Origin: DATJPD01 sp036394195
GTDB taxonomy: Bacteria > Pseudomonadota > Alphaproteobacteria > CACIAM-22H2
Direction: 5' to 3'
Assembly (NCBI GenBank): GCA_036394195.1
Contig: DASWFO010000158.1
Coordinates: 1 to 56,933 of the forward strand
Length of the DNA: 56,933 nucleotides
How positions within the stretch are numbered: the stretch's first letter is position 1; each line of letters begins with the position of its first letter. The position numbers and the translations under genes were made by a program. Under the pieces are notes generated by a model. That model was not told where the DNA came from, did not search any database, and saw only the letters and a list, made by a program, of their open reading frames with translations. Positions 1-9,045 of the stretch are shown in pieces.

Positions 1-1014
1 GCTGCCGCGTGGGCCGCGATCTGCGCCTCGGCGGCGGCGGTGCTTGCGGACGAGCCGGTCGCGCAGTTCTACAAGGGCAGGCAGATCAACATCGTCATCG
101 GCTCGTCGGTCGGCGGCGGCTACGACACGTATGGACGGCTGGTGGGGCGCTATCTCGGCGCCCATATCCCGGGCCAGCCGACCATCGTGCCGATGAACAT
201 GCCCGGCGCCGGCAGCAACCGGGCCGCCTATTACGTGTACGCGGTGGCACCGAAGGACGGCACGGTCATCGGGGCAATCTTCGCGGCTGCGATCATCGAG
301 CCCCTGCTCGGCACCAAGCCGGTCCAGCACGACGCGAGCAAGTTTCTCTATCTCGGCAGCGCCAACAACGATGTCTTCACCTGCCTGGTGCGGGCCGACG
401 CGCCCGCCAAGACCTACCAGGACGCACTCTCCACCCAGGTGGTGCTGGCGGCCAGCCAGGAGGGCGGCTCGACCCGGGACTTTCCGACGCTGTCGAACCG
501 CATCCTCGGCACGAAATTCCGCATCGTCAGCGGCTATGCCGGTACCCGCGAGATGACCTTCGCGATCGAGCGCGGCGAAGTGCAGGGGCAATGCGGCATG
601 AGCTGGCCGAGCCTGCTCGCCCAGCATCCCGACTGGGTCGAGAGCGGCAAGATCCGCGTGCTGGCGCAGGAGGCGCTCAAGGGTCATCCCGATCTCGACA
701 AGCTCGGCGTGCCGCTGACGTTGGACTTCGCGCGGAGCGAGGAAGACCGCGAGGTGCTGAAGCTGGTCTATACCCAGGAACTGTTCGGCCGGCCCTACGT
801 GCTGCCGCCCGGCGTTCCCGCGGAGCGCGTCGAGGTCCTGCGCCGCGCGTTCATGGAGACAATGCAGGATCCCGCGTTGCGGGCCGACGCCGCGAAGATG
901 CGGGTCGACGTCGATGCCCTGCCCGGGGACGAAATCCAAAAGCTGGTGGCCACGATGTACGCCACGCCGCGGCCCATCGTCGAGCGCGCCCGCCAGGCAC
1001 TGGCGGATCAATGA
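1..1014 (+). CDS. TctC/Bug-family solute-binding protein, 5' partial
   Basis: Periplasmic binding protein of the tripartite tricarboxylate transporter (TctC, Bug) type. The frame is open to the first base of the window, so the start lies upstream. What is visible first is an alanine-rich stretch ending in VLADEP, the tail of a signal peptide. The mature part has the family signature: FYKGRQINIVIG, then GGGYDTYGR, then AHIPGQP and NMPGAGS. No TctA or TctB membrane subunits are present, so the partner is elsewhere; orphan Bug proteins of this kind are common in proteobacteria. Its stop overlaps the next start (ATGA), so the two are translated together. The ligand, probably an organic acid, cannot be read from the sequence. 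Confidence 0.85.
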   Translation, partial: AAAWAAICASAAAVLADEPVAQFYKGRQINIVIGSSVGGGYDTYGRLVGRYLGAHIPGQPTIVPMNMPGAGSNRAAYYVYAVAPKDGTVIGAIFAAAIIEPLLGTKPVQHDASKFLYLGSANNDVFTCLVRADAPAKTYQDALSTQVVLAASQEGGSTRDFPTLSNRILGTKFRIVSGYAGTREMTFAIERGEVQGQCGMSWPSLLAQHPDWVESGKIRVLAQEALKGHPDLDKLGVPLTLDFARSEEDREVLKLVYTQELFGRPYVLPPGVPAERVEVLRRAFMETMQDPALRADAAKMRVDVDALPGDEIQKLVATMYATPRPIVERARQALADQ

Positions 1015-2021
1015 ACCGCCGCTGCGTCGCCGCCGGCGCTCTGCTGGCACTTGCCGTTGGCCTCGGTCCGGCCGCGGCCGATGATTTCTACAAAGGCCGC
1101 ACGATCGAGATCCTGGTCGGGTTCGGGCCGGGCGGCGGTTACGACGCCTATGCCCGCGCCCTCGCCCGCTCCTTCGGCGCGCATATTCCCGGCGCGCCGC
1201 AGGTGGTGGTGAAGAACATGCCAGGAGCCGGGAGCCTGCGTCTCGTCAACTACATCGCCTCGGCGGCGCCGCGGGACGGGACGACGCTCGGCACCTTCGA
1301 CCAGAATCTCATCATCGCACCGGTCGTGAAGCCGGCCGAAGCCGGCTTCGATGCCAGCAAGCTCGGCTGGATCGGCAGCATCGCCAAGGGCACCAGCGTC
1401 TGCGTCGCCTGGCACGGCGCCGGGTTGCGGAGCTGGGACGACCTCCTCACGACGACCGCCGTGTTCGGCGTCACCGGCTACGGCGACGTGCGCTATACCG
1501 ACACGGCGATCGTGCGTAACATGTTCGGCGCCAAGCTGAAGACCGTCGCCGGCTATCCCGGCACCAACGATCTGCGGCTGGCGATGGAGCGCGGCGAAAT
1601 CGCCGGCAGCTGCGGCGATTCCTGGACCAGCCTCAAGAGCCTCGCCGCCGACCTCCTGAAAGACCGCAAGCTCAACGTGCTCGTGCAGTTCGCGGTCCAG
1701 AAGCACCCGGACCTGCCCGACGTGCCGCTGATCATCGACAAGGCCGAGACGGCCGAGCAGAAGGACGCGCTGACTCTCCTATTCGCGCCGCAGTTGGCCG
1801 GGCGGCCCTACGCCGCCCCGCCCGGCGTTCCCCAAGTTCGCCTGGAGATCCTGCGCGCCGCCTTCGCGGCGACCATGCAGGATTCGGCATTCGTCGCCTT
1901 TGCCGAGCGCGCGCAGCTCGACATCGATCCGGTCAGCGGCCGCGACATCGAGACATTCGTCGCCGAGGTGTACCGGTCATCGCAGCCGGTCATCGCGGCG
2001 GCGCGTGTGGCGATCGAGTAA
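1011..2021 (+). CDS. TctC/Bug-family solute-binding protein, tandem paralogue
   Basis: A 336-residue binding protein of the same family as the gene before it. An N-terminal signal peptide ends near PAAADDFYKG. The hallmark segments are GFGPGGGYDAYARA, AHIPGAPQVVV and NMPGAGSLR. The ATG start overlaps the previous stop by 4 bases, which fixes the start and indicates one operon. The two proteins are similar over their whole length, including the shared IVERA/VIAAA-type C-terminal end, so they look like a tandem duplication. Role: capture of a small carboxylate in the periplasm, inferred from family only. Confidence 0.87.
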   Translation: MNRRCVAAGALLALAVGLGPAAADDFYKGRTIEILVGFGPGGGYDAYARALARSFGAHIPGAPQVVVKNMPGAGSLRLVNYIASAAPRDGTTLGTFDQNLIIAPVVKPAEAGFDASKLGWIGSIAKGTSVCVAWHGAGLRSWDDLLTTTAVFGVTGYGDVRYTDTAIVRNMFGAKLKTVAGYPGTNDLRLAMERGEIAGSCGDSWTSLKSLAADLLKDRKLNVLVQFAVQKHPDLPDVPLIIDKAETAEQKDALTLLFAPQLAGRPYAAPPGVPQVRLEILRAAFAATMQDSAFVAFAERAQLDIDPVSGRDIETFVAEVYRSSQPVIAAARVAIE

Positions 2022-2039
2022 GCCTGCGACAAGCGGCGC

Positions 2040-3113
2040 TCAGACGCCGCGCGCGATCAGATGGTCCGGCGACACCGTCTTGCCGTTATCGGCCCGCTTC
2101 GGCGGCGGACCGAAAGACGCCCGCACGCCAGTTCCGCGCGCCATCATGAGCGGCACCGTCACCGCCATTCTGGCCAGGATCTCCGGTGCCAGGCTGCACC
2201 GGCACGCTTCGCGCAAGAGCCGCAGAGCGGCCGGGCGATTGCCCTCTCCCCACCGGGTCCGCGACAGGCGGATGGCGCGGACGGCGGCCGCCTTCATGGC
2301 GTCGCGGCGCAAATGGGGGGCCCTGCCAGCGGGCAGGTAGCCATTCGAGATCTCGATCGACTTGCGCTCGTCGGCGATCGCAATACCGCTGCTGACCGCA
2401 TTCGCATAGGCCGATCTCGCGTGCAGTCGAAAGTAGGCCAGCGGCTCCGGCTCGTAATAGACCTTGGTGTGCAGGACGACGCGCTTCCACATGTCCCAGT
2501 CCAGGCAGATCTTCAGCTCCGGCCGGAAACCGCCCAGCGCCTCGAAGACAGAGCGCCGCACCATGATCCCGACGAACTGGATCCGCGGTGTCACAAACTC
2601 TCGCGCCACAAAATCGTCGTCCAGAACTCCGGCCACCCGCGCATCCAGCTCGGAGAGGCCCGTCCACAGCCCATCGGCGTCGGTATAGATCACGCGGCAG
2701 ATCCAGGCACCGATGTCGGGACGCTCTTGCGCCGCCTGTCGAGCCCGGGCGTAGAAGCCGGGCCGAACGCTGTCGTCGCCATGCAGGATGTGGATCCATT
2801 CCCCGCGCGCGCGGCGAATGCAGTCGTTGAAATTATCGACCATCCCGAGATTGCGGGGCTGCCGGGAAAATAGGACGCGACCGCCACCGACCTCGCGCGT
2901 CACCGTCTCCGGATCGTCGCGTGTCGAGAAATCGTCCACCACCTCGATCTGCATCGCCTCTGAACCCGGATCCTGACACAGGACGCTCAGGAGGGTCTCC
3001 CGCATGTATTCCGCGTAGTTGTAAGCCGGGATCATGACCGAGAACGTCGGCCGCGAGGTGTCTCGGGGGAGCGGATCGATCCGCGGCGCGGACTGGACAC
3101 TAATGACGCTCAT
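2040..3113 (-). CDS. Glycosyltransferase family 2 protein
   Basis: A 357-residue GT-A fold glycosyltransferase that should transfer a sugar from a nucleotide donor in the cytoplasm. Family 2 features are in order: FSVMIPAYNYAEYM near residue 24, the acidic VVDDFS near 58, the nucleotide-binding QPRNLGMVDNFN near 85 and the metal-binding HGDDS near 115. LDWDMWKR near 210 is in the position of the acceptor/catalytic segment. The last 80 residues are arginine-rich without an obvious membrane helix. It lies downstream of the sugar epimerase and methyltransferase on the same strand, with the rhamnose genes divergent, so a role in a surface polysaccharide is likely. Donor and acceptor are unknown. 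Confidence 0.85.
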   Translation of the reverse strand: MSVISVQSAPRIDPLPRDTSRPTFSVMIPAYNYAEYMRETLLSVLCQDPGSEAMQIEVVDDFSTRDDPETVTREVGGGRVLFSRQPRNLGMVDNFNDCIRRARGEWIHILHGDDSVRPGFYARARQAAQERPDIGAWICRVIYTDADGLWTGLSELDARVAGVLDDDFVAREFVTPRIQFVGIMVRRSVFEALGGFRPELKICLDWDMWKRVVLHTKVYYEPEPLAYFRLHARSAYANAVSSGIAIADERKSIEISNGYLPAGRAPHLRRDAMKAAAVRAIRLSRTRWGEGNRPAALRLLREACRCSLAPEILARMAVTVPLMMARGTGVRASFGPPPKRADNGKTVSPDHLIARGV

Positions 3114-3300
3114 ACGCTGCCTCCGAACTGCTCCCTTCGTGTGCGGGGAGCGAGCCCGAATTACCTCCGACCCGCGACCATTTTGCGAGGATTTGCTACC
3201 GGGAGAAGTGACTTTTCAGTGGCGACGATCCGCCGCTCGTCACGTTCGCGTGACGCGAGCCGAATTGCGTTGAGTCGCTGGCGACCTGCGTCGCGGACGC

Positions 3301-3864
3301 TCAGCCCGCAGTCTGATATTGCGGTAATTCGAACCGTCGCTTGAATGCGGCGAGGCTTATTCCAGCGGCGTCCGCCGGCGACATGATCGGCTCGCGGATC
3401 GGCCAGTCGATGGCCAGCTCCGGATCGTTCCACGCAATGGTGATCTGTCCAGCCGGATCGTAGGGCACGCCGAGGTGATAGATCACGACGCTGTCGGACA
3501 GCGAGGCGAAGCCATGGGCGAAGCCTTCGGGAATGAACAACATCCGGTTCTCGTCGGCCGCCAGCGTGAACGGTGCCCAGCGCCCCCAGGTCGCGGAGCC
3601 GGGACGCAGATCGACGACAACGTCGAAGATGCGTCCGGCGACGACGCGCACCAGCTTGGCCTGGGCGGCGGGCCATTGCAGGTGCAGCCCGCGGAGAACC
3701 CCTGGGCGCGAATGGCTGTCGCTGATCTGCAGAAAGCTGCTCGGCAGGCCGGCCGCCGCAAAATCACGGGCGGCGAAGGCCTCATGAAACGCGCCGCGGC
3801 GATCGAGAAACATCGCGCGCTCGATCACCAGGAGTCCGGGGATATCGGTCGCGACGACGCGCAT
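3301..3864 (-). CDS. rfbC: dTDP-4-dehydrorhamnose 3,5-epimerase (RmlC-like)
   Basis: A 187-residue cupin-fold epimerase that inverts C3 and C5 of dTDP-4-keto-6-deoxyglucose. The recognisable core is RRGAFHEAF (residues 23-31), then SRPGVLRGLHLQ (52-63), in which the His is the catalytic base, then GRIFDVVVDLRPGSATWG, and RMLFIPEGFAHGFASL. Length matches the family (about 180-190). The segment around Tyr-His (VVIYHLG) differs from the usual YKC/YY form, so a product other than the rhamnose precursor (an epimerase for a related deoxysugar) cannot be excluded. It is 36 bases after the methyltransferase on the same strand, and the other three rhamnose enzymes are divergent from it. Confidence 0.85.
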   Translation of the reverse strand: MRVVATDIPGLLVIERAMFLDRRGAFHEAFAARDFAAAGLPSSFLQISDSHSRPGVLRGLHLQWPAAQAKLVRVVAGRIFDVVVDLRPGSATWGRWAPFTLAADENRMLFIPEGFAHGFASLSDSVVIYHLGVPYDPAGQITIAWNDPELAIDWPIREPIMSPADAAGISLAAFKRRFELPQYQTAG

Positions 3865-3900
3865 CCGGGAGAGATCCGTCTTTTCTGGTATAGGTCTAGG

Positions 3901-5133
3901 TCAGGTGACCTGGACTTCCGGCACGTGAAGGATCCACTTGCCGCCGCGGGCGCCGAAATCGTGCTCCTTGGCCTCGATCTCGGCGCGATGGTTCCACGCC
4001 AGCAACAGCGCGTAGTCCGGACGCCGCGCCCGGAACTCCTCGGGCGAGACGATCGGGATGTGCACGCCGGGGCTGACCTTGCCGATCTTGGCCGGCGTGT
4101 TGTCGGAGATGAAGGCGATATGCCGCGCCGTCAGGCCGCAATAATTCAGTAATGTGGTGCTCTTCGCGGTCGCGCCGTAGCCGGCCACCACCGCCCCGCG
4201 CGCGGCCAAGTCGTCGACCAGCCCGCGCAACTGGTTGCGCGTGATCTCGCAGGCATGGCGGAAGCGCTCGTAGACATCGGCGTCGTCGAACCCGGCCGCC
4301 CGCTCGCGCTCCAGGTACTCGCCGACGATCGGCGCCGCAACGCGCTTGCCCGCCGGCGCCAGGAAGAACCGCATCGATCCGCCATGCACGGGCAGCGGCT
4401 CGAGGTCGATCAGGTCCAGCCCGCAGCGCGCGAACACATTGCGCGCCGCCAGCACGGAGAAGGTGAAAACGTGCTCGTCGTAGATCTGGTCGAGGCTGAC
4501 ATTCCTCAGGACATCCCCGAGATAGGCGACCTCGAACACGAAGACACCGTCATCGTCGAGCAGCCGGGCGACGCCGCGGCCGACGGTGCCGACGTCGGGA
4601 ATGTGCGCGATCACGTTGGCGGCGTAGACCAGATGAACCGGCCCCAGCTCTTGCCGTACCTCGTCGGCGACGTGCTCGTCGAAGAAGCTTTCGCGCACCC
4701 GGACCCCGGCCGCACGCGCCACCTCGGCGACACGCGAGGCCGGCTCGATGCCGAGATGACTCACTCCGGCGCCGGCGATGTGGCGCAGGAAGCAGCCGTC
4801 GTTGCTGCCGATTTCCACCACCCGTCCACCCTCGGGCACAAATCGGTGGCGGAGCAGATCGGCGGCGCGGCCGAAGTGCTCGGCCATCCCCTTGGACGTG
4901 CTGGTGTAATACGGATAGTCGTCGTCGAACATCACTTCGGGCGACGGCTGATCCATGATCTGGAACAGGCTGCAGGACGGGCAGACCGCGACGTCCAGAT
5001 TGTAGAACGGCTCGTCGTCGATGATGCCGTCATGGATCGCATCAGCCGTGTAGCGGGCCTGCGAGACCGGCTGCTTGCCCAGGCTCATGAACGGCGTTAG
5101 CGGCGCACCGCAGGACCGGCAGGAAGCGCTCAC
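3901..5133 (-). CDS. Nucleotide-sugar C-methyltransferase (NovU/TylC3-like)
   Basis: A SAM-dependent methyltransferase of the three-domain sugar C-methyltransferase type, about 410 residues. The N-terminal zinc-binding domain has CRSCGAPL and then CPSCSLFQ. The central Rossmann domain has VVEIGSNDGCFL (SAM loop). The C-terminal domain carries GYGATAKSTTLLNYC, typical of the family. Known members methylate C3 of a dTDP-4-keto-6-deoxysugar. I favour the GTG at 5133 because a GAGG sits 9 bases upstream; a TTG at 5148 is the alternative. Placed beside the rhamnose genes, it suggests a branched deoxysugar in the surface glycan, which is an inference. Confidence 0.82.
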   Translation of the reverse strand: MSASCRSCGAPLTPFMSLGKQPVSQARYTADAIHDGIIDDEPFYNLDVAVCPSCSLFQIMDQPSPEVMFDDDYPYYTSTSKGMAEHFGRAADLLRHRFVPEGGRVVEIGSNDGCFLRHIAGAGVSHLGIEPASRVAEVARAAGVRVRESFFDEHVADEVRQELGPVHLVYAANVIAHIPDVGTVGRGVARLLDDDGVFVFEVAYLGDVLRNVSLDQIYDEHVFTFSVLAARNVFARCGLDLIDLEPLPVHGGSMRFFLAPAGKRVAAPIVGEYLERERAAGFDDADVYERFRHACEITRNQLRGLVDDLAARGAVVAGYGATAKSTTLLNYCGLTARHIAFISDNTPAKIGKVSPGVHIPIVSPEEFRARRPDYALLLAWNHRAEIEAKEHDFGARGGKWILHVPEVQVT

Positions 5134-5345
5134 GGCATTCAACCTCAATCTCGAGAAGAGACCCCGCGAACGAGGCTAAGGCACGATCCGGCCGTGGTCC
5201 TGCGACCAATCTGGGGCAGGCGCCGAAGACACAGCCGCGCCCGCGGATTTAGGGCTATGCCTCAGTGCCTCAGTGATCCCGCATAGAGCGCGATGAGGCC
5301 GAGCGTGTCGTTCCGGCGGCCCAACAATCTCAGAAAAGTTGCCGG

Positions 5346-6311
5346 ATGAAGATCCTGCTCACCGGCGCTTCCGGCCAGGTCGGTGGACGGCTGCTGCCGT
5401 TGCTGCTGGCGGCCGGCCACGACGTCGCGGCGCCGTCCCGCGCCGAACTCGAGCTGGCGGATCCTCCGGCGGTTCGCCATGCGGTCAGCGCAATTTCTCC
5501 CCGTCTTGTGATCAATGCCGCCGCATGGACCGATGTCGAAGCGGCCGAGACCGATCCGCGCGCGATGGAGATCAACGCGGTGGCACCGGGCGTTCTGGCG
5601 GCCGCCGCGGCGCGCGCCGGCGCAGCACTGATTCATTTTTCGACAGATTACGTTCATGACGGCACCGCCCGGCACCCTTACGGTGAGAGCGATCCGGCGT
5701 CGCCGCTGAACGCCTATGGCCGCGGCAAGCTCGCCGGCGATCTGGCGGTACTCGCCTCGGGCGCCCCGGCCCTGATTCTGCGGCTGAGCTGGGTCTATGA
5801 TTCCACCGGCCGCAACTTCCTTCTCAAGATCATCTCGCTGCTCCGACAGCGCGACACCCTGCAGGTGGTCAACGACCAGCGCGGCGCTCCCACACCGGCC
5901 GGCGTGATCGCCAACGCGGTCGCCGCCATCATCGCCAAGTCGGACCGCGACCCCGCAGCCCTGTTCCGGCGGGCCGGTGGCGTGGTCAATCTCGCGTGCC
6001 GCGGCGGCACGACGTGGCACGGCTTTGCGCAGGAGATCGCGGCGCTGGCCCGCGCCGCGGGGTGCGACGCCAGGGCCAGCCGGATCGATCCGATCACCGC
6101 CGCGGAGTATCGCGGTAGGGTTCGTCGACCCCTCAACAGCCGGATGCGTCTCGGCGAGTTGAAACGACGCTTCGGCCTTGCGCCGCCGCATTGGCGGACG
6201 GCCCTGCGCCAGCTATTTGCCAGCGACGCCGCCGTGATCGTGGGCACGAAAGAAGCCGCGATCGCCCCGGCGACCGCGCACCCGCGGGAAATGCACGTCA
6301 CACCAGTGTGA
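5346..6311 (+). CDS. rfbD: dTDP-4-dehydrorhamnose reductase
   Basis: A 321-residue short-chain reductase that performs the last step of dTDP-L-rhamnose synthesis with NAD(P)H. Visible are the Rossmann GASGQVGGR near residue 7, NAAAWTDVEAAE (family NAAAYTxVDxAE), STDYVHDG and the catalytic YGRGKLAGD (Tyr and Lys of the SDR pair). Length is slightly above the usual 285-300 because of a C-terminal tail after LRQLF. It starts divergently from the methyltransferase/epimerase group, sharing the 5134-5345 promoter region, and is followed by the flippase gene. Confidence 0.9.
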   Translation: MKILLTGASGQVGGRLLPLLLAAGHDVAAPSRAELELADPPAVRHAVSAISPRLVINAAAWTDVEAAETDPRAMEINAVAPGVLAAAAARAGAALIHFSTDYVHDGTARHPYGESDPASPLNAYGRGKLAGDLAVLASGAPALILRLSWVYDSTGRNFLLKIISLLRQRDTLQVVNDQRGAPTPAGVIANAVAAIIAKSDRDPAALFRRAGGVVNLACRGGTTWHGFAQEIAALARAAGCDARASRIDPITAAEYRGRVRRPLNSRMRLGELKRRFGLAPPHWRTALRQLFASDAAVIVGTKEAAIAPATAHPREMHVTPV

Positions 6312-6416
6312 TCCTGGTGCTGGTCACACGCTGATCACTGGTGCCTGCCCGCCAAGACGGCTTGACTGGCGGGCGTCGCCGCGTTGCGGAGCCCCCGTAC
6401 ATCCGGACCATGGACC

Positions 6417-8018
6417 ATGTCGTCACTTGGAGCTGAGTTGCGCGGCGCCGACGGGACCCCGCCCTGTCCCCCGCCAGCCGGCGCTCCGCTGAATACCGGC
6501 GGCGACGCCCCCGATACGGACGCGCATCACCGCGAGCTGCGCACCGATCACCTGCTGGAAAATATCGGCCAGCGCACGGTGCGTGGGGGCATCCTCGTGT
6601 TTGCCGCCCAAGGGATCAAGGTGCTGGCGCAGTTCGGGGCCGTCGTCGTGCTGGCGCGCCTGCTGCCGCCAGCCGCGTTCGGCCTGGTCGCGATGATCGG
6701 CGCGCTCTACGCCATGCTCGACCCGATCCGCGAGTTCGGGCTGTCTTTTGCGACCATCCAGAAGCCGGATCTCACGCACGCCCAGGTCAGCACGCTGTTC
6801 TGGATTAACGTCGCGCTCGGATGGCTGGTCGGCAGCGCGCTGTTCCTGGCCGCCCCGCTGATCGCCGCGTTTTACGGCCAGCCGGAGCTGACCGCGGTGA
6901 CGCGGTGGGTGGCACTCGGCTTCTTCGCCACCGGCGCCTGCGCCCAGCATTGGGCCCTGCTCCGCCGCCAGATGCGGTTCGGCGCCGTCGCGGCGCTGGA
7001 GACCAGCATCGAGCTGATCAGCTTCGCCGTGGCGATCGTCGCGGCGCTGGAAGGCGCCGGGTATTGGGCCCTGGTCGCGCACCGACTCACCGGTGCTGTG
7101 CTGCTGCTGATCGGCTGTTGGACCCTGTGCCGCTGGCGGCCGTCGCGGCCGTCGCTGGTGCCCGGCATTGGCGAGTTGCTGTCGTACGGCGGCTCGCTCA
7201 CCGGCACCACCATGGTCGGCCTCCTGTCGCGGAGCGTCGACCAGGTGATGATCGGCTGGTTCTGGGGCGCCAGCGCACTCGGCCTCTACGAGCGCGCGGC
7301 AAAGCTGCTGATGCTGCCGCTGAACAATATCGTGATCCCGCTCTACACGGTCGGCGTGCCGAGCTTGAGCCGGCTCGTCACCGATCAGCAGCGTTACCGG
7401 CATGCGTTCGGCCAGATGCTGGAAAAGCTGGCCATGATCACCGTCCCGGCGGCGGCCCTGATCGCCGTGACCGCCGACTGGACAACCGCCGTGCTGTTCG
7501 GACCGCAATGGAGCTCGGCGGCGCCCGTCGTCGCCTGCTTTGCCATCGTCGCCGCCTATCAGCCGTCGATCCACGTGATGGGCCTCCTGTACATGACCCA
7601 GATGCGCGCGGCAGAGCTCGTACGCGCCAGCATGCTCGATGCCGCCATCAGCATCGTCACCGTCCTGTGTAGCCTGCCCTACGGAACGACGGCGGTGGCC
7701 GCCGCCTTTGCCGTCACCGGCCTGTTCATGCGCACGCCGCTCTCATACTGGCTGGCGACGCGACACGGCCCCGTGAAGCTGGCCCAGATCTACACCAGCA
7801 TGCTGCCGTCGGCGGTGGCCGGCTGCGCGGTGGTCGCCGCCATCTGGGCGCTGCGCCGCTTCATCGTGCCGGCGGAGACCGCGCCGCTTATGGGCCTGGC
7901 CATCGCCGCTCCCACCGCTGTCCTTGCCGCCGGTGTCGTGTTCTGCCTCGTGCCGAGGAGCCGCCACGGCCTCATCGGCTTCATGTCGGCCGGCCGCCTG
8001 ATCTTCGGAGGCGCGTGA
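6417..8018 (+). CDS. Oligosaccharide flippase (Wzx/MATE-like)
   Basis: An integral membrane protein of about 530 residues that should flip a lipid-linked oligosaccharide across the inner membrane. After a hydrophilic N-terminus of about 40 residues come 12-14 hydrophobic segments. The motifs RTVRGGILVFAAQGIK, VLARLLPPAAFGLVAM, and later SRSVDQVMIGWFWGASALGLYERA are typical of the polysaccharide biosynthesis/WzxC family. I chose the ATG at 6417; an in-frame TTG at 6384 would add 11 residues. It sits between rfbD and rfbA, so the rhamnose-containing unit is probably its cargo. No Wzy polymerase is visible in the window. Confidence 0.87.
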   Translation: MSSLGAELRGADGTPPCPPPAGAPLNTGGDAPDTDAHHRELRTDHLLENIGQRTVRGGILVFAAQGIKVLAQFGAVVVLARLLPPAAFGLVAMIGALYAMLDPIREFGLSFATIQKPDLTHAQVSTLFWINVALGWLVGSALFLAAPLIAAFYGQPELTAVTRWVALGFFATGACAQHWALLRRQMRFGAVAALETSIELISFAVAIVAALEGAGYWALVAHRLTGAVLLLIGCWTLCRWRPSRPSLVPGIGELLSYGGSLTGTTMVGLLSRSVDQVMIGWFWGASALGLYERAAKLLMLPLNNIVIPLYTVGVPSLSRLVTDQQRYRHAFGQMLEKLAMITVPAAALIAVTADWTTAVLFGPQWSSAAPVVACFAIVAAYQPSIHVMGLLYMTQMRAAELVRASMLDAAISIVTVLCSLPYGTTAVAAAFAVTGLFMRTPLSYWLATRHGPVKLAQIYTSMLPSAVAGCAVVAAIWALRRFIVPAETAPLMGLAIAAPTAVLAAGVVFCLVPRSRHGLIGFMSAGRLIFGGA

Positions 8019-8025
8019 TCGGAAG

Positions 8026-9045
8026 ATGGCGACGCTCGTGCGCAAAGGACTCCTCCTCGCCGGCGGGACGGGAACCCGGCTTCATCCCGTGACGCGGGCC
8101 GTCAGCAAGCAGCTGATGCCGGTCTACGACAAGCCGATGGTCTATTATCCGTTGTCGGTCCTGATGCTGGCCGGCATCCGCGATATCCTGGTCATCACGA
8201 CGCCGCGCGATCAGGCGGCGTTCGCCGACCTCCTCGGCGACGGCTCGCAATGGGGCTTGTCCCTGTCTTATGCGGCCCAGCCGCAGCCGCAGGGCATCGC
8301 CCAGGCCTATCTGATCGCGAAGGAATTCGTCCACGGCGAAGCCAGCGCGCTGATCCTCGGCGACAATCTGTACTATGGCCATGGTCTGTCGGAGCTGCTG
8401 CGCCCCGCCATCGCCGCGCGCACGGGGGCGACGATTTTCGCCCATCGGGTCAAGGATCCGCAGCGCTACGGCGTGGTCGTTCTCGACGCCCACGGCCGCC
8501 CGGCTGGCATCGCGGAAAAGCCGCTGCACCCGCTGTCGCCGTATGCGGTGACCGGCCTCTACGTCTACGACCGGGATGTCGTGCCGATCGTCCAGTCGCT
8601 GAAGCCGTCGGCGCGCGGCGAGCTGGAGATCACCGACGTCAACCGCGTCTACCTCGAGCGCAAGCGGCTGTCGGTCGAGGTGATGGGCCGCGGCTTCGCG
8701 TGGTTCGATACCGGGACGCACGACGCGCTGCTCGACGCGGCCCAGTTCATTCAAGTCGTCCAGGACCGCCAGGGCATCCTCGTCGCGAGCCCGGAAGAGA
8801 TCGCGTGGCGCTCCGGCTGGATCACCACCGAGGCGATGCTGCGCCTCGCCCATGCCATGGCGAAAACGACGTATGGCGAGGCGCTGCTCGGGCTCGTCGA
8901 GCAGCCCGACCATTCCTCACCGAGGGTCGCCGGTCACTCGGCCATCAATGCCTACAGCCACCGCAGCCCGGCGCGGCCCACCGGCCGCGAGACCGTGCGC
9001 GAGGGCAGCCGGCGCGGCCGGGCGCCGATCGCGCAATGGAAATGA
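8026..9045 (+). CDS. rfbA: Glucose-1-phosphate thymidylyltransferase
   Basis: This enzyme joins dTTP and glucose-1-phosphate to make dTDP-glucose, the first step to dTDP-rhamnose. The nucleotidyl-binding LLLAGGTGTRLHPVT is at residues 9-23, followed by the SKQLMPVYDKPMVYYPLS segment, LILGDNLYYG (metal-binding Asp) and RGELEITDVN. The core matches RmlA, but the protein is 339 residues instead of about 290. The extra 45 residues after LVEQPDH are polar and Arg/Ser/Pro-rich. It starts 7 bases after the flippase stop, and its last 10 bases overlap rfbB. Confidence 0.92.
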   Translation: MATLVRKGLLLAGGTGTRLHPVTRAVSKQLMPVYDKPMVYYPLSVLMLAGIRDILVITTPRDQAAFADLLGDGSQWGLSLSYAAQPQPQGIAQAYLIAKEFVHGEASALILGDNLYYGHGLSELLRPAIAARTGATIFAHRVKDPQRYGVVVLDAHGRPAGIAEKPLHPLSPYAVTGLYVYDRDVVPIVQSLKPSARGELEITDVNRVYLERKRLSVEVMGRGFAWFDTGTHDALLDAAQFIQVVQDRQGILVASPEEIAWRSGWITTEAMLRLAHAMAKTTYGEALLGLVEQPDHSSPRVAGHSAINAYSHRSPARPTGRETVREGSRRGRAPIAQWK

